Source: an uncultured Verrucomicrobiota bacterium
Lineage (GTDB): Bacteria; Verrucomicrobiota; Kiritimatiellia; CAIQIC01; Lenti-01
Assembly (NCBI GenBank): GCA_937860055.1
Contig: CALMBO010000021.1
Coordinates: 1-32,757 of the forward strand
Length of the DNA stretch: 32,757 nucleotides
Direction: 5' to 3'
A program made the translations under genes and the position numbers. Every line of letters starts with the position of its first letter. Positions within the stretch are counted from its first letter, which is position 1. The notes under the pieces were generated by a model. The model was not told the DNA's origin, made no database searches, and worked only from the letters and a program-made list of their open reading frames with translations. This document shows, in pieces, positions 16,247 through 24,775 of this stretch.

Positions 16247-16570
16247 TCAATCGGCGGCATGCCCGATTTTGACGACAAATTCGTTCCCCGCCCCGCCCCT
16301 CCCCCCCATGCGAGGCATCGCGGTTGGAGAGGCCGCATGCGCCCGGGCCTCCTTCCATGCCCGGCGCGCAACCGTCCGGCGCCGCTTGGCCAGCCGCGCC
16401 GATTTTTTCGCTTGCTGGTGCGCCTTCTTGGCAGCCTGGAGGCGCTGGCGGGTGCGGCGCACCTTCGCGCGCGCGGCCAGGTGCTTTTTCCGCGCCAGCC
16501 GCAACAGCATTTCCGCCGCGCGCACGTCGGCTTCCGTCCGGGAAGAACCGGATTTTCGCGTTTCCGTCAT
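16247..16570 (-). CDS. Short, very basic, helix-rich protein of unknown function
   Basis: A 107-residue protein whose residues 15-80 are nearly all Lys, Arg, Ala, Gln and Glu with regularly spaced Leu (LLRLARKKHLAARAKVRRTR and so on), predicting one long basic helix or coiled coil. The C-terminal 25 residues are Gly-rich. No family is recognised; the composition recalls histone-H1-like or nucleic-acid-binding proteins. GGGAGAAG lies a few bases before the ATG, and the gene fits neatly between phoU (39 bases upstream) and apgM, which supports it being real and co-transcribed. A spurious reading of GC-rich DNA cannot be fully excluded. Confidence 0.6.
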   Translation of the reverse strand: MTETRKSGSSRTEADVRAAEMLLRLARKKHLAARAKVRRTRQRLQAAKKAHQQAKKSARLAKRRRTVARRAWKEARAHAASPTAMPRMGGRGGAGNEFVVKIGHAAD

Positions 16571-16609
16571 GCTCTTCTCCCTGCTGGAAACTCTCCGGCC
16601 GCCATCCGT

Positions 16610-17293
16610 TCATTCCTCCGGGGCGGGCGGCGTGGCGACTTCGGGCGTGTGCCGCACGATGCGGCCCTCCACCAGATAGATCAAATCCTCGGCGATGTTG
16701 GTGGCGTGGTCCGCGATCCGCTCCAGGTGCCGCGCGATGTGCATCACCTGCATCAAGGCGTCGAACAGCACCGGCGCCTCCATCACCACCTCCCGCACCT
16801 GGCGGAAGGTGTGGCGCTTGATGTCGTTGATCTCGCCGTCCAGCGCGCAAACCTCGTACGCCGCCGCCGCATCCAGCCGCGTGAAGGCGTCCAGCGCCTT
16901 TTTCAGCATGGCCTGGACCTTCGCACCCATCTCGTCGAGCCGGAACGGGATGTTCAAGGCGGGCATCGCGCTCAATGCCAGGCTGCGCTCGGCAATGTGC
17001 GCCGCCAGGTCGCCGATCCGCTCCAGGTCGCGGTCGATCTTCATGGCCGCGATGATCTGGCGCAGGTCCCCGGCCACCGGCTGGTGCAGGGCCAGGATCT
17101 TCAGGCAGTCCTCCTCCACATCCACTTCCATGGTGTTGGTCTGCTCTTCGCGCTCCAGCACCTGCCGCGCCAGCGCCTCGTTCCGCTCCGCCAGCGCCCG
17201 CACCGCCAGTCGCACGTCGTCCTCGACTTCGGTGCCCAGCGCCAGCAGCCGCCGCTTCAACTTTTCAATGTCCCTCTGCAGATGCACTCTCAT
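16610..17293 (-). CDS. phoU: PhoU phosphate-signalling regulator
   Basis: A 227-residue all-helical protein with the two repeated PhoU bundles (about 10-110 and 115-215). The metal-binding E/DxxxD-type motifs appear as KIDRDLERIGDLAAHIAE in the first repeat and HIARHLERIADHATNIAEDLIY in the second. PhoU signals phosphate sufficiency from the Pst transporter to PhoR, keeping PhoB inactive. AGGAGG lies shortly before the ATG. It follows pstB by 12 bases, the standard order. Length is normal for the family. Confidence 0.95.
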   Translation of the reverse strand: MRVHLQRDIEKLKRRLLALGTEVEDDVRLAVRALAERNEALARQVLEREEQTNTMEVDVEEDCLKILALHQPVAGDLRQIIAAMKIDRDLERIGDLAAHIAERSLALSAMPALNIPFRLDEMGAKVQAMLKKALDAFTRLDAAAAYEVCALDGEINDIKRHTFRQVREVVMEAPVLFDALMQVMHIARHLERIADHATNIAEDLIYLVEGRIVRHTPEVATPPAPEE

Positions 17294-17305
17294 GTTCGCC
17301 TCCTT

Positions 17306-18139
17306 CTATCCGAACCGCCCGGTGATGTAGTCCTCGGTCTGCTTTTCCTGCGGCTTGGTGAACAACTGCTGCGTCGCCCCGGATTCCACCAGCACCCCTT
17401 CGTACATGAAGGCCGTCAGGTCCGACACCCGCGCCGCCTGCTGCATGTTGTGCGTCACCACGATGATCGTGTAGCGGCCGCGCAAATCGTCGATCAGGTC
17501 CTCGATCCGCAGCGTCGCCCGCGGATCCAGCGCCGACGTCGGCTCGTCCATCAGCAGGATTTCCGGGTCCACCGCCAGCGCCCGCGCAATGCAAAGCCGC
17601 TGCTGCTGTCCGCCCGACAGCCCCAGCGCGTTCTCCTTCAGCCGGTCCTTCACCTCGTCCCACAGCGAGGCCGCCGCCAGGCTCCGTTCCACGATCTCCT
17701 CCAGTTCGCCCCGGCGGGGCCGCCCGTGCAGCCGCGGCCCGTAGGCCACGTTGTCGAACACCGACTTGGGGAACGGGTTCGGCTTCTGGAAGACCATGCC
17801 CACCCGGCGCCGCAGGGCCGCCACGTCCAGCTCCGGGCGGTAGAGTTCTTGCCCGTGCAGCCTCAACTGCCCGCCCGTCCGGCACCCCGGCACCAGGTCG
17901 TTCATCCGGTTGATCGCCCGCAGCAGCGTGCTCTTGCCGCACCCGCTGGGACCGATGATCGCCGTGACCTGCCCCGCCGGAATCTGCAAGCAGACCTTCT
18001 TCACCGCCTCCTTCTCGCGGTAGAACACCGAAAAATCCGCGGCTTCCACGGATACGGCTTCGTTTCCGCCCGCCACGGCGTCCATGGCCGCCGCCGTGGC
18101 CGCCGGGCTGCTTCCGAATCCGCCTGTCTCCAGTTTCAT
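17306..18139 (-). CDS. pstB: PstB phosphate ABC transporter ATPase
   Basis: A 277-residue ABC ATPase that energises high-affinity phosphate import. Walker [10 protein letters not shown] is at 63-71, the Q-loop Gln at 118 in [19 protein letters not shown] (a PstB hallmark), the signature LSGGQQQR at 174-181, Walker B ILLMDE at 194-199 and the switch His at 230. All are intact. The first 30 residues are an Ala/Gly-rich extension compared with the usual PstB. GGAGG lies seven bases or so before the ATG. It sits 13 bases after pstA. Confidence 0.96.
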   Translation of the reverse strand: MKLETGGFGSSPAATAAAMDAVAGGNEAVSVEAADFSVFYREKEAVKKVCLQIPAGQVTAIIGPSGCGKSTLLRAINRMNDLVPGCRTGGQLRLHGQELYRPELDVAALRRRVGMVFQKPNPFPKSVFDNVAYGPRLHGRPRRGELEEIVERSLAAASLWDEVKDRLKENALGLSGGQQQRLCIARALAVDPEILLMDEPTSALDPRATLRIEDLIDDLRGRYTIIVVTHNMQQAARVSDLTAFMYEGVLVESGATQQLFTKPQEKQTEDYITGRFG

Positions 18140-18152
18140 GGTCCGCCTCCCT

Positions 18153-19499
18153 CTAGTTCCTCAACCGCCGCGCGATGCGCGCCCGCAGGAGGATCGCCGC
18201 CAGGTTCAGCAGCAGCACCAGCCCCACCAGCGTCAGCACCAGCCCGTATTGCACATGCCGCACCAGATCCACCGCCTCGTGCTCCGTGGCCAGGTTGTAG
18301 ATGTTCCACGACAGCGCCGGAGTCGGCTGCGCCAGGGTCTGCCACAGCGCCAGCGGCCTGCCGACGCTGACCGCCGCCGTGAAGATGATGGGCGCCGTCT
18401 CCCCCGCCGCCCGCCCCATGCTGATCACGATGCCCGTCAGGATCCCCGGCAGCGCCGCCGGCAGCACCGCGCTCCACACCGTGTGCCAACGCCCCGCCCC
18501 CAGGCTCAGCGCCGCCTCCCGGTAGGTCCGCGGCACCGCCTTGATCGCCTCTTCCGACGCCCGGATCACCGTCGGCAGGATCATCAAGGCCAGGGTCATC
18601 GAACCCGCCAGCACGCTTTTCGCCGGCGATACATGGGCGGTATTGATGAAGAACGCCAGCCCGAAAAGGCCGAACACGATGCTGGGCACCCCGGCCAGCG
18701 TGTTGTTGCAGGTGCGCAACACCGCCAGGAACCGGCTCTCGCGCGCGTACTCCGTCAGGTAGATCGCGGCGACCAGCCCCATCGGAACCGCCAGCAGCAG
18801 CGTGCCGATGGCCAGGTAGAAAGTCCCCAGGATTTCCGGCCAGATGCCGCCGAAGAAGTGCGCATCGAACGACTCGTCCGTCCAGAATCCCCAGTAGAAC
18901 GTCCGGCGCGGCCGCATCATCGCGGCCAGGTTCTGCTCCACATAGGGAAACAGCGCCGCCAGCGGCGTACCGGCGAAATCCTCCGCCCGCGGCTTCGATT
19001 CCCGCACCCCGCCCGCGGCCGGATTCGAATAATCCCACTCCTCCCGCCGCAATACCCGCTCCAGTCCGAGTTGCGCCAGGTCCATCCGCGTCTGCCCGTA
19101 CTGGTCCCGCAGCAGCGGCGGCCGCGGCTTGCCCGGCTCCGGCCCCAGCAGAAACTGCAGGTGCTTCCGCAGGTCCTTCAACGGCGCCCGGTATCGCGCC
19201 CGCACCGACGCCTCGCCCGCCGCCAGCTGCCGGTCGAATTCGGCCAGCATCCGCCATGCCGGCTCGCGCGCGGCCTGCGCCGCCCGGATCTCCGCCTCCA
19301 CCTCCGTCCGGTCGCCGCGCTCGAACTTTTCCAGCAGGAACCGCCTATGCTCGATCGTGCCCTGGAAGCAGACGGCGCGGAGGCCCCGCACAACCATCGG
19401 CGCCAGCAGGACCAGCAGCGCCGCCGCCAGCCACGCGATGGCCAGCAGGCCCGCGCCGGAAAACGTGCGGTCCAGGATCTTGCGGGTCTGCAAGCTCAT
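18153..19499 (-). CDS. pstA: PstA phosphate permease with a large periplasmic insertion
   Basis: A 448-residue inner-membrane permease, about 150 residues longer than the usual PstA of roughly 280-300. TM1 is at 15-40. The permease core (about 220-445) has [45 protein letters not shown] and the ATPase-contacting [15 protein letters not shown] (328-342). Between TM1 and the core lies a hydrophilic insertion (about 45-215), rich in Arg, Glu and Leu and partly helical, which by topology should face the periplasm. The ATG at 19499 is preferred: GAGGGTGAGGAC precedes it, and a longer open frame to 19598 would run into pstC. It begins four bases after the pstC stop. Confidence 0.93.
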   Translation of the reverse strand: MSLQTRKILDRTFSGAGLLAIAWLAAALLVLLAPMVVRGLRAVCFQGTIEHRRFLLEKFERGDRTEVEAEIRAAQAAREPAWRMLAEFDRQLAAGEASVRARYRAPLKDLRKHLQFLLGPEPGKPRPPLLRDQYGQTRMDLAQLGLERVLRREEWDYSNPAAGGVRESKPRAEDFAGTPLAALFPYVEQNLAAMMRPRRTFYWGFWTDESFDAHFFGGIWPEILGTFYLAIGTLLLAVPMGLVAAIYLTEYARESRFLAVLRTCNNTLAGVPSIVFGLFGLAFFINTAHVSPAKSVLAGSMTLALMILPTVIRASEEAIKAVPRTYREAALSLGAGRWHTVWSAVLPAALPGILTGIVISMGRAAGETAPIIFTAAVSVGRPLALWQTLAQPTPALSWNIYNLATEHEAVDLVRHVQYGLVLTLVGLVLLLNLAAILLRARIARRLRN

Positions 19500-19503
19500 G
19501 TCC

Positions 19504-20658
19504 TCACCCTCCCGCCTTCCGGCACGACCGGTGCAGCACCCATTCGCTGGCCAGATTGCAAACGAACGAAAAGACCAGCAGGCACAACGCCATGGCAAAC
19601 AGCACGTGGTAGCGCGCCGAACCGGTCACATGGTCCGCCTCCCCCATGTCGCCCGCGATGGTCGCCGTCAGCGTGCGCACCGGCGCCAGCAGGTTGTACC
19701 AGGGCGACGGAATCTGCGCCGCATTGCCCGACGCCATCCACACCACCATTGTTTCCCCGACCGCACGCATCACGCCCAGGATCGCCGCCGCCGCAATTCC
19801 GCTGCGTGCCGCCGGCAGCACGGTCCGCAGCGTCGTTTCCGCCCGCGTCGCCCCGAGGGCATAGCTGCCTTCGCGCAATTCCCGCCCCACCGCCTGCAGC
19901 GCATCCTCCGACACGCTCACCACCGTCGGCAACGCCATGATCCCCAGCACCAGGGACACGTTCAAGGTGTTGGTGCCGCTGGAAATCTCCAAACCGGCCA
20001 GCGCCCGGGACGCCGCCCAAAGACCGGTCGCCGCCGCCCCCCCCAGGACCAGAAGCAAACCCAGGCGGATCCGTTTTTGCAGCGGCTCCGGCGCATGGTC
20101 GGCGCCCAGGTCGGCCAGGATGAACGCCAAGAGCCCCGCCACCGGCGCCCCGATGATCCATGCGGCCGCCGCCAGCACCGTCCCGCCGCTGCGCTGCAGC
20201 AGCGGCGCCAGCACCACCAACGCAAAGAATCCGTACGCCACCGAGGGAATCGCCGCCAGCATTTCCACCACCGGCTTCACGACCTGCCGCGCCGCGAACG
20301 GCAGCACGTCGCTCAGGCAGACGGCGGCCGCGATGCCCACCGGCACCGCCACCAGCGCCGCGCCCAGCGTCACCAGCCCGCTGCCGGCGAAAATCGCCAG
20401 CGCCCCGAATTCCGGTTCCGCCGCCGATGGATACCACCGCGGGCTCGTGAAAAATTCCCGGAACCCCTCCAGCCGGAAGAAGGGAACGGCATCCCGCGCG
20501 ATGAAAAAGAAGATCGCCAGCACCGCCAGCGCGGACAGCGAGGTCACGCCCAGCAGGAACAGTTGCCCGAGGTCCGCCGCCAGCCGCTGCCGGCGGCGGG
20601 CCCCGCGGCTCAACAGCAGCGAAGGCGCCGCCCGAATCCTTCCCGCGCTTCCATCCAT
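19504..20658 (-). CDS. pstC: PstC phosphate permease, longer than usual
   Basis: A 384-residue permease, partner of PstA. TM1 is at about 32-54. The core begins with FGALAIFAGSGLVTLGAALVAVPVGIAAAVCLSD (84-117), continues with EMLAAIPSVAYGFFALVVLAPLLQ (132-155), and includes the ATPase-contacting loop GSYALGATRAETTLRTVLPAARSGI (264-288) and AVGETMVVWMASGNA. Residues about 156-225 hold two extra hydrophobic stretches separated by a charged loop, an insertion of some 60-70 residues that accounts for the extra length. The ATG at 20658 has GGAGG seven bases upstream; the frame stays open further upstream but codes for an Arg-rich stretch overlapping pstS. A strong hairpin separates it from pstS. 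Confidence 0.93.
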   Translation of the reverse strand: MDGSAGRIRAAPSLLLSRGARRRQRLAADLGQLFLLGVTSLSALAVLAIFFFIARDAVPFFRLEGFREFFTSPRWYPSAAEPEFGALAIFAGSGLVTLGAALVAVPVGIAAAVCLSDVLPFAARQVVKPVVEMLAAIPSVAYGFFALVVLAPLLQRSGGTVLAAAAWIIGAPVAGLLAFILADLGADHAPEPLQKRIRLGLLLVLGGAAATGLWAASRALAGLEISSGTNTLNVSLVLGIMALPTVVSVSEDALQAVGRELREGSYALGATRAETTLRTVLPAARSGIAAAAILGVMRAVGETMVVWMASGNAAQIPSPWYNLLAPVRTLTATIAGDMGEADHVTGSARYHVLFAMALCLLVFSFVCNLASEWVLHRSCRKAGG

Positions 20659-20672
20659 TCCGTTGCCTCCGG

Positions 20673-20711
20673 GGAGCGGGCGGGCCGCTCGTTCCGCCGG
20701 CCGCCCGCTCC
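20673..20711 (-). terminator. Strong hairpin between pstS and pstC
   Basis: A perfect 11-bp GC-rich stem (GGAGCGGGCGG at 20673-20683 with CCGCCCGCTCC at 20701-20711) and a 17-base loop. It starts 15 bases after the pstS stop and ends 15 bases before the pstC start. No T-run follows, so it is more likely an RNA-stabilising or partial-termination element than a full terminator. Such elements often make the binding protein more abundant than the permease. Confidence 0.65.
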
Positions 20712-20725
20712 GGTTCCTGCCGCCG

Positions 20726-21538
20726 CTACGGCAGCGCCACGAAACCCGTGGCTTCAATGATCCGCTTGCCGTCTTCCGTGGCCGCCAGGCCGACGTAGTC
20801 CGCCAGAGGCGAATCCGCCGCCGGCCGGCCACTCGTATACATGTACAGCGGCCGGGCAATCGGATACTCCCGGCTCACCACCGTTTCAGGCGTGGCCTCG
20901 ATCCCGTTCACGGTCACGGTCTTCACGCCCTCGGTGAAGGCCAGGCCGACGTAGCCGACGGCCCCGGGCGTGCTCATCACCCGCTGCCGGATGGCGCCGT
21001 TGCTGCCGGTGTATTCCACCGGCGAGGCCATCTTCTGCTGGTCCATCACCAGCGTTTCGAAGCACTCGTAGGTGCCGCTGTTCGTGTCCCGGCTGATCGC
21101 CACAACCGGCTCGTCTGGACCGCCCAGCTCGCTCCACCGCCGGATCTTGCCCGTGTAGATGTCCCGGATCTGCGCAGTCGTCAGGTCCGCCACCGGATTG
21201 CGGTTGTTCACCACCACCGCGATGCCATCCATCGCCACCACGTGTTCGATCGGCAGGATGCCCGCGTCCTGCGCCGCCTTTTTCTCGGAGTTCTTCATCG
21301 GGCGCGACATCGTCGCCACATCGCAGGCGGCGTTGATCAGGCTTTTCGCCCCGTTGCCGCTGCCGGATTCGCTGACCGTGATGTTCACCTCCGGATGCTT
21401 CTGCATGTAATGCTCCGCGAACGCCTTCGCGATCGGCCCGACCGTCGTGGAGCCGTCCACCACGATCTGGTTCGCCTCGCCCGCCGCCGCCGCCCCGGCG
21501 ATCAACATCGCCGCCACTCCCGCCATTGCCTTTTTCAT
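20726..21538 (-). CDS. pstS: PstS periplasmic phosphate-binding protein
   Basis: A 270-residue exported protein. A signal peptide covers about 1-20 (KKAMAGVAAMLIAGAAAAG). Phosphate-contact stretches are visible: DGSTTV (28-33), SESGSGNGAKSL (56-67), TMSRPMKNSE (76-85) and SRDTNSGTYE. It delivers phosphate to PstCA and feeds the PhoU/PhoR signal. Its stop is followed by the hairpin that precedes pstC. It lies after the porin gene, separated by 121 bases that contain another hairpin. Confidence 0.95.
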   Translation of the reverse strand: MKKAMAGVAAMLIAGAAAAGEANQIVVDGSTTVGPIAKAFAEHYMQKHPEVNITVSESGSGNGAKSLINAACDVATMSRPMKNSEKKAAQDAGILPIEHVVAMDGIAVVVNNRNPVADLTTAQIRDIYTGKIRRWSELGGPDEPVVAISRDTNSGTYECFETLVMDQQKMASPVEYTGSNGAIRQRVMSTPGAVGYVGLAFTEGVKTVTVNGIEATPETVVSREYPIARPLYMYTSGRPAADSPLADYVGLAATEDGKRIIEATGFVALP

Positions 21539-21624
21539 CGTCGCTCTCTCTTTTCTGTTCTGTTCGCTGCCATGGAATCACCGGCGCGTGAGCCGGCCAT
21601 GATCGTCCCGTTAGATTTCGGTGA

Positions 21625-21649
21625 GCCGGGCGGGTGTTCCCCGCCCGGC
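21625..21649 (-). terminator. Strong hairpin between the porin gene and pstS
   Basis: A perfect 10-bp stem (GCCGGGCGGG with CCCGCCCGGC) and a 5-base loop, starting 10 bases after the porin stop. No T-run follows on the - strand. It may act as a weak terminator or protect the porin mRNA end, separating porin and pst expression levels. Confidence 0.6.
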
Positions 21650-21659
21650 GGTTTCCGTC

Positions 21660-22841
21660 CTAGAAGTTGACCGACAGGTCCAGCTGCAGCCGGTCGTAGT
21701 CCGTTGTTTTCGCTTCGTCCGAGATCTTCTTCTCGCCCACGAGGTAGGTCGCCGCCACCTGCAGGTTCTTCAGGACCTGGTACTTGCCGTACACCCGGTG
21801 CCCCTTGCCGTCCGTTCCGCCGCCCCAGCGGTCGGAATCCGTCAGCATGCCCAGCGTCGCGTCCTTCTCCAGTTCCGCGTAGCTGTAGCCGATTTCCCAG
21901 GTCTTGGGATTCTTGGCCTTGCCCAGCGATGCGCCGACGAGATGACCCTGATCCAGTTCGTCCGCTTCCGTATTGGACAGTTCCTGGACGAACAGCGCGA
22001 GGGGTTTGCCGAACGCCCACAGATCCAGCTGCGCGAAACAGACCACCGGCAGGAATTCCGTCTTCCAGGCCTTGTTCGTGGCGTCGCCGTCCACGCTCCC
22101 GGCCGCCGTGCTGTTGCCGTAGGCGTTGTTCTTGTCCTCCCAATCCAGCACGTCGTAGCCCTGCACGCTCTCGAACGCGTAGGCCGCCGCGCCGGCCGTC
22201 AGGGCGATTTCCGGAATGAACTGGAATTTCGCCGCTATCTGCCCGGCGTACAACATCAGGTCGTCCTCCGCCGACCGTTCCTGCACCCACAGGTAGCCGC
22301 CGTTCGCGAACAGCGTCGCGAAGCCGCCGCCCACCTGGCCTTTCAGCGCCGCGCCTTCGGGCGTCGCATCGCCGTCCCACACCAGATCGTCCGGCATGGT
22401 CAGGAAGGGATTCTTCATCTTGCCCGCGAGCGCGTGCAGTTCGTTCGGATGTTCGCCGAAAAAGCTGTAGTCCGCATACGCGAGGCTCAGCTTCATGTCC
22501 TTCTTCCCGAACCCGTCGCCCAGCGTCTGGTTGCCCGACACCGGATCCGTCTGCCCGGTCGACAGCTCCAGGCCGGCCTTCAGCTTGGCGTCGATCTTGG
22601 CTTCCGCGCCAAGCCGCGCGCGGATGCGGTTGCGCTCCCGCGTGTAGGTCTCGCCGTCGGCATCCTTCTTCGCGTCGTCGCCAAGGCTCTCGTAGCGATA
22701 TCGCAGGTCGCCCTTGAAGCTGAGCATATCCGCCCAGGTCTTCGGCGCCGGCGCCGCCGGTGCGTTCGATTGCGCCAGGCCCGTGCCGGCCAGGCTTGCC
22801 GCCGCCATCGCGCCGGCCGCGAGTATCTTCCACTGTTTCAT
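21660..22841 (-). CDS. Putative outer-membrane porin of the phosphate operon
   Basis: A 393-residue exported protein with a signal peptide at about 1-23 (KILAAGAMAAASLAGTGLAQ). The rest has the features of a beta-barrel porin: alternating polar and hydrophobic stretches, aromatic girdles, a start FKGDLRYRYE and a terminal SVNF ending in Phe, the usual outer-membrane insertion signal. It resembles the putative-porin families annotated in PVC bacteria and Bacteroidota more than OprP/PhoE, as far as I can judge. Its place between phoR and pstS, downstream of a Pho-box-like repeat, suggests that it admits phosphate or phosphate esters. AAAGGA precedes the ATG at 22841; the frame is open to 22901 but the signal peptide fixes the start. 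Confidence 0.8.
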   Translation of the reverse strand: MKQWKILAAGAMAAASLAGTGLAQSNAPAAPAPKTWADMLSFKGDLRYRYESLGDDAKKDADGETYTRERNRIRARLGAEAKIDAKLKAGLELSTGQTDPVSGNQTLGDGFGKKDMKLSLAYADYSFFGEHPNELHALAGKMKNPFLTMPDDLVWDGDATPEGAALKGQVGGGFATLFANGGYLWVQERSAEDDLMLYAGQIAAKFQFIPEIALTAGAAAYAFESVQGYDVLDWEDKNNAYGNSTAAGSVDGDATNKAWKTEFLPVVCFAQLDLWAFGKPLALFVQELSNTEADELDQGHLVGASLGKAKNPKTWEIGYSYAELEKDATLGMLTDSDRWGGGTDGKGHRVYGKYQVLKNLQVAATYLVGEKKISDEAKTTDYDRLQLDLSVNF

Positions 22842-22942
22842 GTGCTGGGTTCCTTTCTGTTGGCGGGCCCGCAAAGGCCCTTGTCGTTTTTCGCTGCCCA
22901 CAGAAGAACCCGGCGCCGTTTGCGCCCCATGAGGCCCCTGCT

Positions 22943-22964
22943 AGATGTTCATGAGATGTGAACG
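22943..22964 (-). promoter_or_regulatory. Pho-box-like direct repeat upstream of the porin and pst genes
   Basis: AGATGT occurs twice exactly 11 bases apart (22943-22948 and 22954-22959). On the coding strand this reads TTCACA, five bases, TGAACA. PhoB-type regulators bind direct repeats with an 11-bp period (CTGTCAT-type in Escherichia coli, TTNACA-type in Bacillus). It lies about 100 bases before the porin start. No clear -10 was found downstream. A similar repeat is found upstream of phoB. Confidence 0.42.
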
Positions 22965-22995
22965 ACGCCCCGCCCGGACCGACGGCGCTGTTCCC

Positions 22996-23009
22996 GGCCG
23001 CGCGCGGCC
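22996..23009 (-). terminator. 14-bp GC palindrome touching the phoR stop
   Basis: GGCCGCGCGCGGCC is perfectly self-complementary and meets the last base of the phoR TAG. It may form a short stem at the end of the phoBR transcript. Without a T-run it is at most a weak terminator. Confidence 0.35.
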
Positions 23010-24769
23010 TAGCGCTTCGGCAGCCGGATGGTGAACACGCTGCCCTTCCCCGGCGTGCTCTCCACCCCCACCGTCCCCCCGTGCGCCTGCGCGATGTGCT
23101 TCACGATCGCCAGCCCCAGCCCCGTCCCCCCCAGCGCGCGGCTCCGGGCCGAATCCACCCGGTAGAACCGCTCGAATATCCGCCCCAGATGCCGCTGTTC
23201 GATGCCCGGCCCCGTGTCCCGCACCTGGATCGCCAGCCCCGCGCCATCGGCCGACGCCGTCACCGCCACCTGCGCCCCCTCCCCGCCGTACTTGATCGCG
23301 TTGTCGATCAGGTTGCCCACCGCCTGCTCCAGCAGCGCCGCATTGATCGTTGCCATCAACCCCTCCGGACATTCCGTCGAAACCGCGATCCGCCGGGCTT
23401 CCGCCGCCTTGGCGAAATTCCCCGCCGCGCGCCGCAGCACGTCGCCCAGCGGGCCCGGCTCCAGCGGAATCCGGCCGCTGCGGCCGTCATGCTCCAGCCG
23501 CGACAGGCTCAGCAGGTCGCCCACGATCGCCCACAGCCGCTCCACCTGCCGGCCGATCATCGCGATGAAATGCGCGTCGTCGCCGTGGTCCTGCCGCTCC
23601 GGATCCAGCAGCGTTTCCACCGAACCGCGCAGCGCCGTGATCGGCGTCTTCAGCTCGTGCGATACGTTCGCCACGAAATCCTGCCGCATCTTCTCGAGCT
23701 GCTTCAGCTTGGTCGTGTCGCTGATCACCGCCAGCGCGCCGATCCGCCGGCCCGCCGCGTCCTCCAGCGTCGTTCCGTGCAGCCGCAGGTTGCGCTCGTC
23801 CGCCAGCTGGATCTCCCCCTCCGCATCCTGCCCCGACGCCAGCACCCCCTGCATGAACTTCTGCAGGTCCGGGTGCCGCGCCACCTCCTCCAGCATTCGG
23901 CCGCGCGCCTGTTCCGGCGCCACGCCCAGGAGAGCCGCCGCCGCCGTGTTCAGGTTCAGCACCCGCCCGTCCGCATCCACGGCCAGCACACCCTCCGTCA
24001 TGCTGCCAAACACCGCCTTGAGCTCGTTGCTCTGCTGGGTGATCGTCTCCATACGCGCCCCGAGCTGTTCCCCCATCCGGTTCAGCGCCCGGCCCAGCGC
24101 GCGCATTTCCTCTCCGCCGGTCGTCACTTCCACCCGCGCGCGCAAATCGCCCCCGGCCATCCGTTCCGCGGCGGAACGCATCTCTTCCAACGGCCGGCTG
24201 ACCTGCCTCACCAGGACCGACGCCGCCAGCGCAAACAGCGCCGCCGCCGCCAGCACGCCCAGACCCACCCGCCGGCTCGTCGCCGCCAGCGCGCGGTCGA
24301 TGTCCGCCAGCGGCATCGAGGTCCGCACCGCCGCCACCACCTTGCCGTCCCGCCGCACCGGCACCGCCAGATACGACAGCCGACGCCGCTGCGTGTCGCT
24401 GAACCGCTCCGACTTCCCGACCCCTCCGGCCAGCGCCTCCCGGATTTCCGGACGGTTGCCGTGGTTTTCCATCGCCGAGGGCTCCGCATCTGAATCGCCC
24501 ACCACGCGGCCGTCCGCCAGCACCGCCGTCACCCGGATCTGCGCCAGCCGTCCCGCCTCCTTGCATCGCGCATCCAGCCGGTCGTACGCCGGCAGCCGCG
24601 CATTCATGCCCAGTTCGCCGGCCATCCACTCGGCCTGCCCCTGCAGCTCCGCCGCCACCTGCTCCCGGTACACCGTCCGGATCGTCCGGTCCGCCAGCAC
24701 CCCGGCCAGCAGGAACGCCGCCATCGCCGCCGCGAACAGCCACAGATAGACCCGCCAGAACAGCTTCAT
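23009..24769 (-). CDS. phoR: PhoR-like phosphate sensor histidine kinase
   Basis: A 586-residue membrane kinase. TM1 is at about 5-24 and TM2 at about 168-187, enclosing a periplasmic domain of some 140 residues. A HAMP linker follows (about 185-240), then a PAS domain (250-352), HisKA with the phosphorylated His371 in FVANVSHELKTP, and the ATP-binding domain with the N box NLIDNAIKYG (486-495), DTGPGI (518-523) and GGTGLGLAI (547-555). This is the large PhoR layout with a periplasmic sensor part, as in Bacillus, rather than the short Escherichia coli form. It starts six bases after the phoB stop. It should phosphorylate PhoB when phosphate is scarce, under control of PstSCAB and PhoU. Confidence 0.92.
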   Translation of the reverse strand: MKLFWRVYLWLFAAAMAAFLLAGVLADRTIRTVYREQVAAELQGQAEWMAGELGMNARLPAYDRLDARCKEAGRLAQIRVTAVLADGRVVGDSDAEPSAMENHGNRPEIREALAGGVGKSERFSDTQRRRLSYLAVPVRRDGKVVAAVRTSMPLADIDRALAATSRRVGLGVLAAAALFALAASVLVRQVSRPLEEMRSAAERMAGGDLRARVEVTTGGEEMRALGRALNRMGEQLGARMETITQQSNELKAVFGSMTEGVLAVDADGRVLNLNTAAAALLGVAPEQARGRMLEEVARHPDLQKFMQGVLASGQDAEGEIQLADERNLRLHGTTLEDAAGRRIGALAVISDTTKLKQLEKMRQDFVANVSHELKTPITALRGSVETLLDPERQDHGDDAHFIAMIGRQVERLWAIVGDLLSLSRLEHDGRSGRIPLEPGPLGDVLRRAAGNFAKAAEARRIAVSTECPEGLMATINAALLEQAVGNLIDNAIKYGGEGAQVAVTASADGAGLAIQVRDTGPGIEQRHLGRIFERFYRVDSARSRALGGTGLGLAIVKHIAQAHGGTVGVESTPGKGSVFTIRLPKR

Positions 24770-24775
24770 TCCCGC

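Noticed and set aside
19500..19598. Upstream-extended start for pstA
   Set aside because: The extra residues overlap the end of pstC and are Cys/Arg/Trp-rich; the ATG at 19499 has its own ribosome binding site.
16019..20760. Long + strand open frames opposite phoU-pstBAC (16019-18370, 18084-19940, 19129-20760)
   Set aside because: Arg/Pro/His/Gln-rich translations typical of antisense reading of GC-rich genes.
20659..20859. Upstream-extended start for pstC
   Set aside because: The extension is Arg-rich, overlaps pstS and passes through the hairpin; the ATG at 20658 has GGAGG at good spacing.
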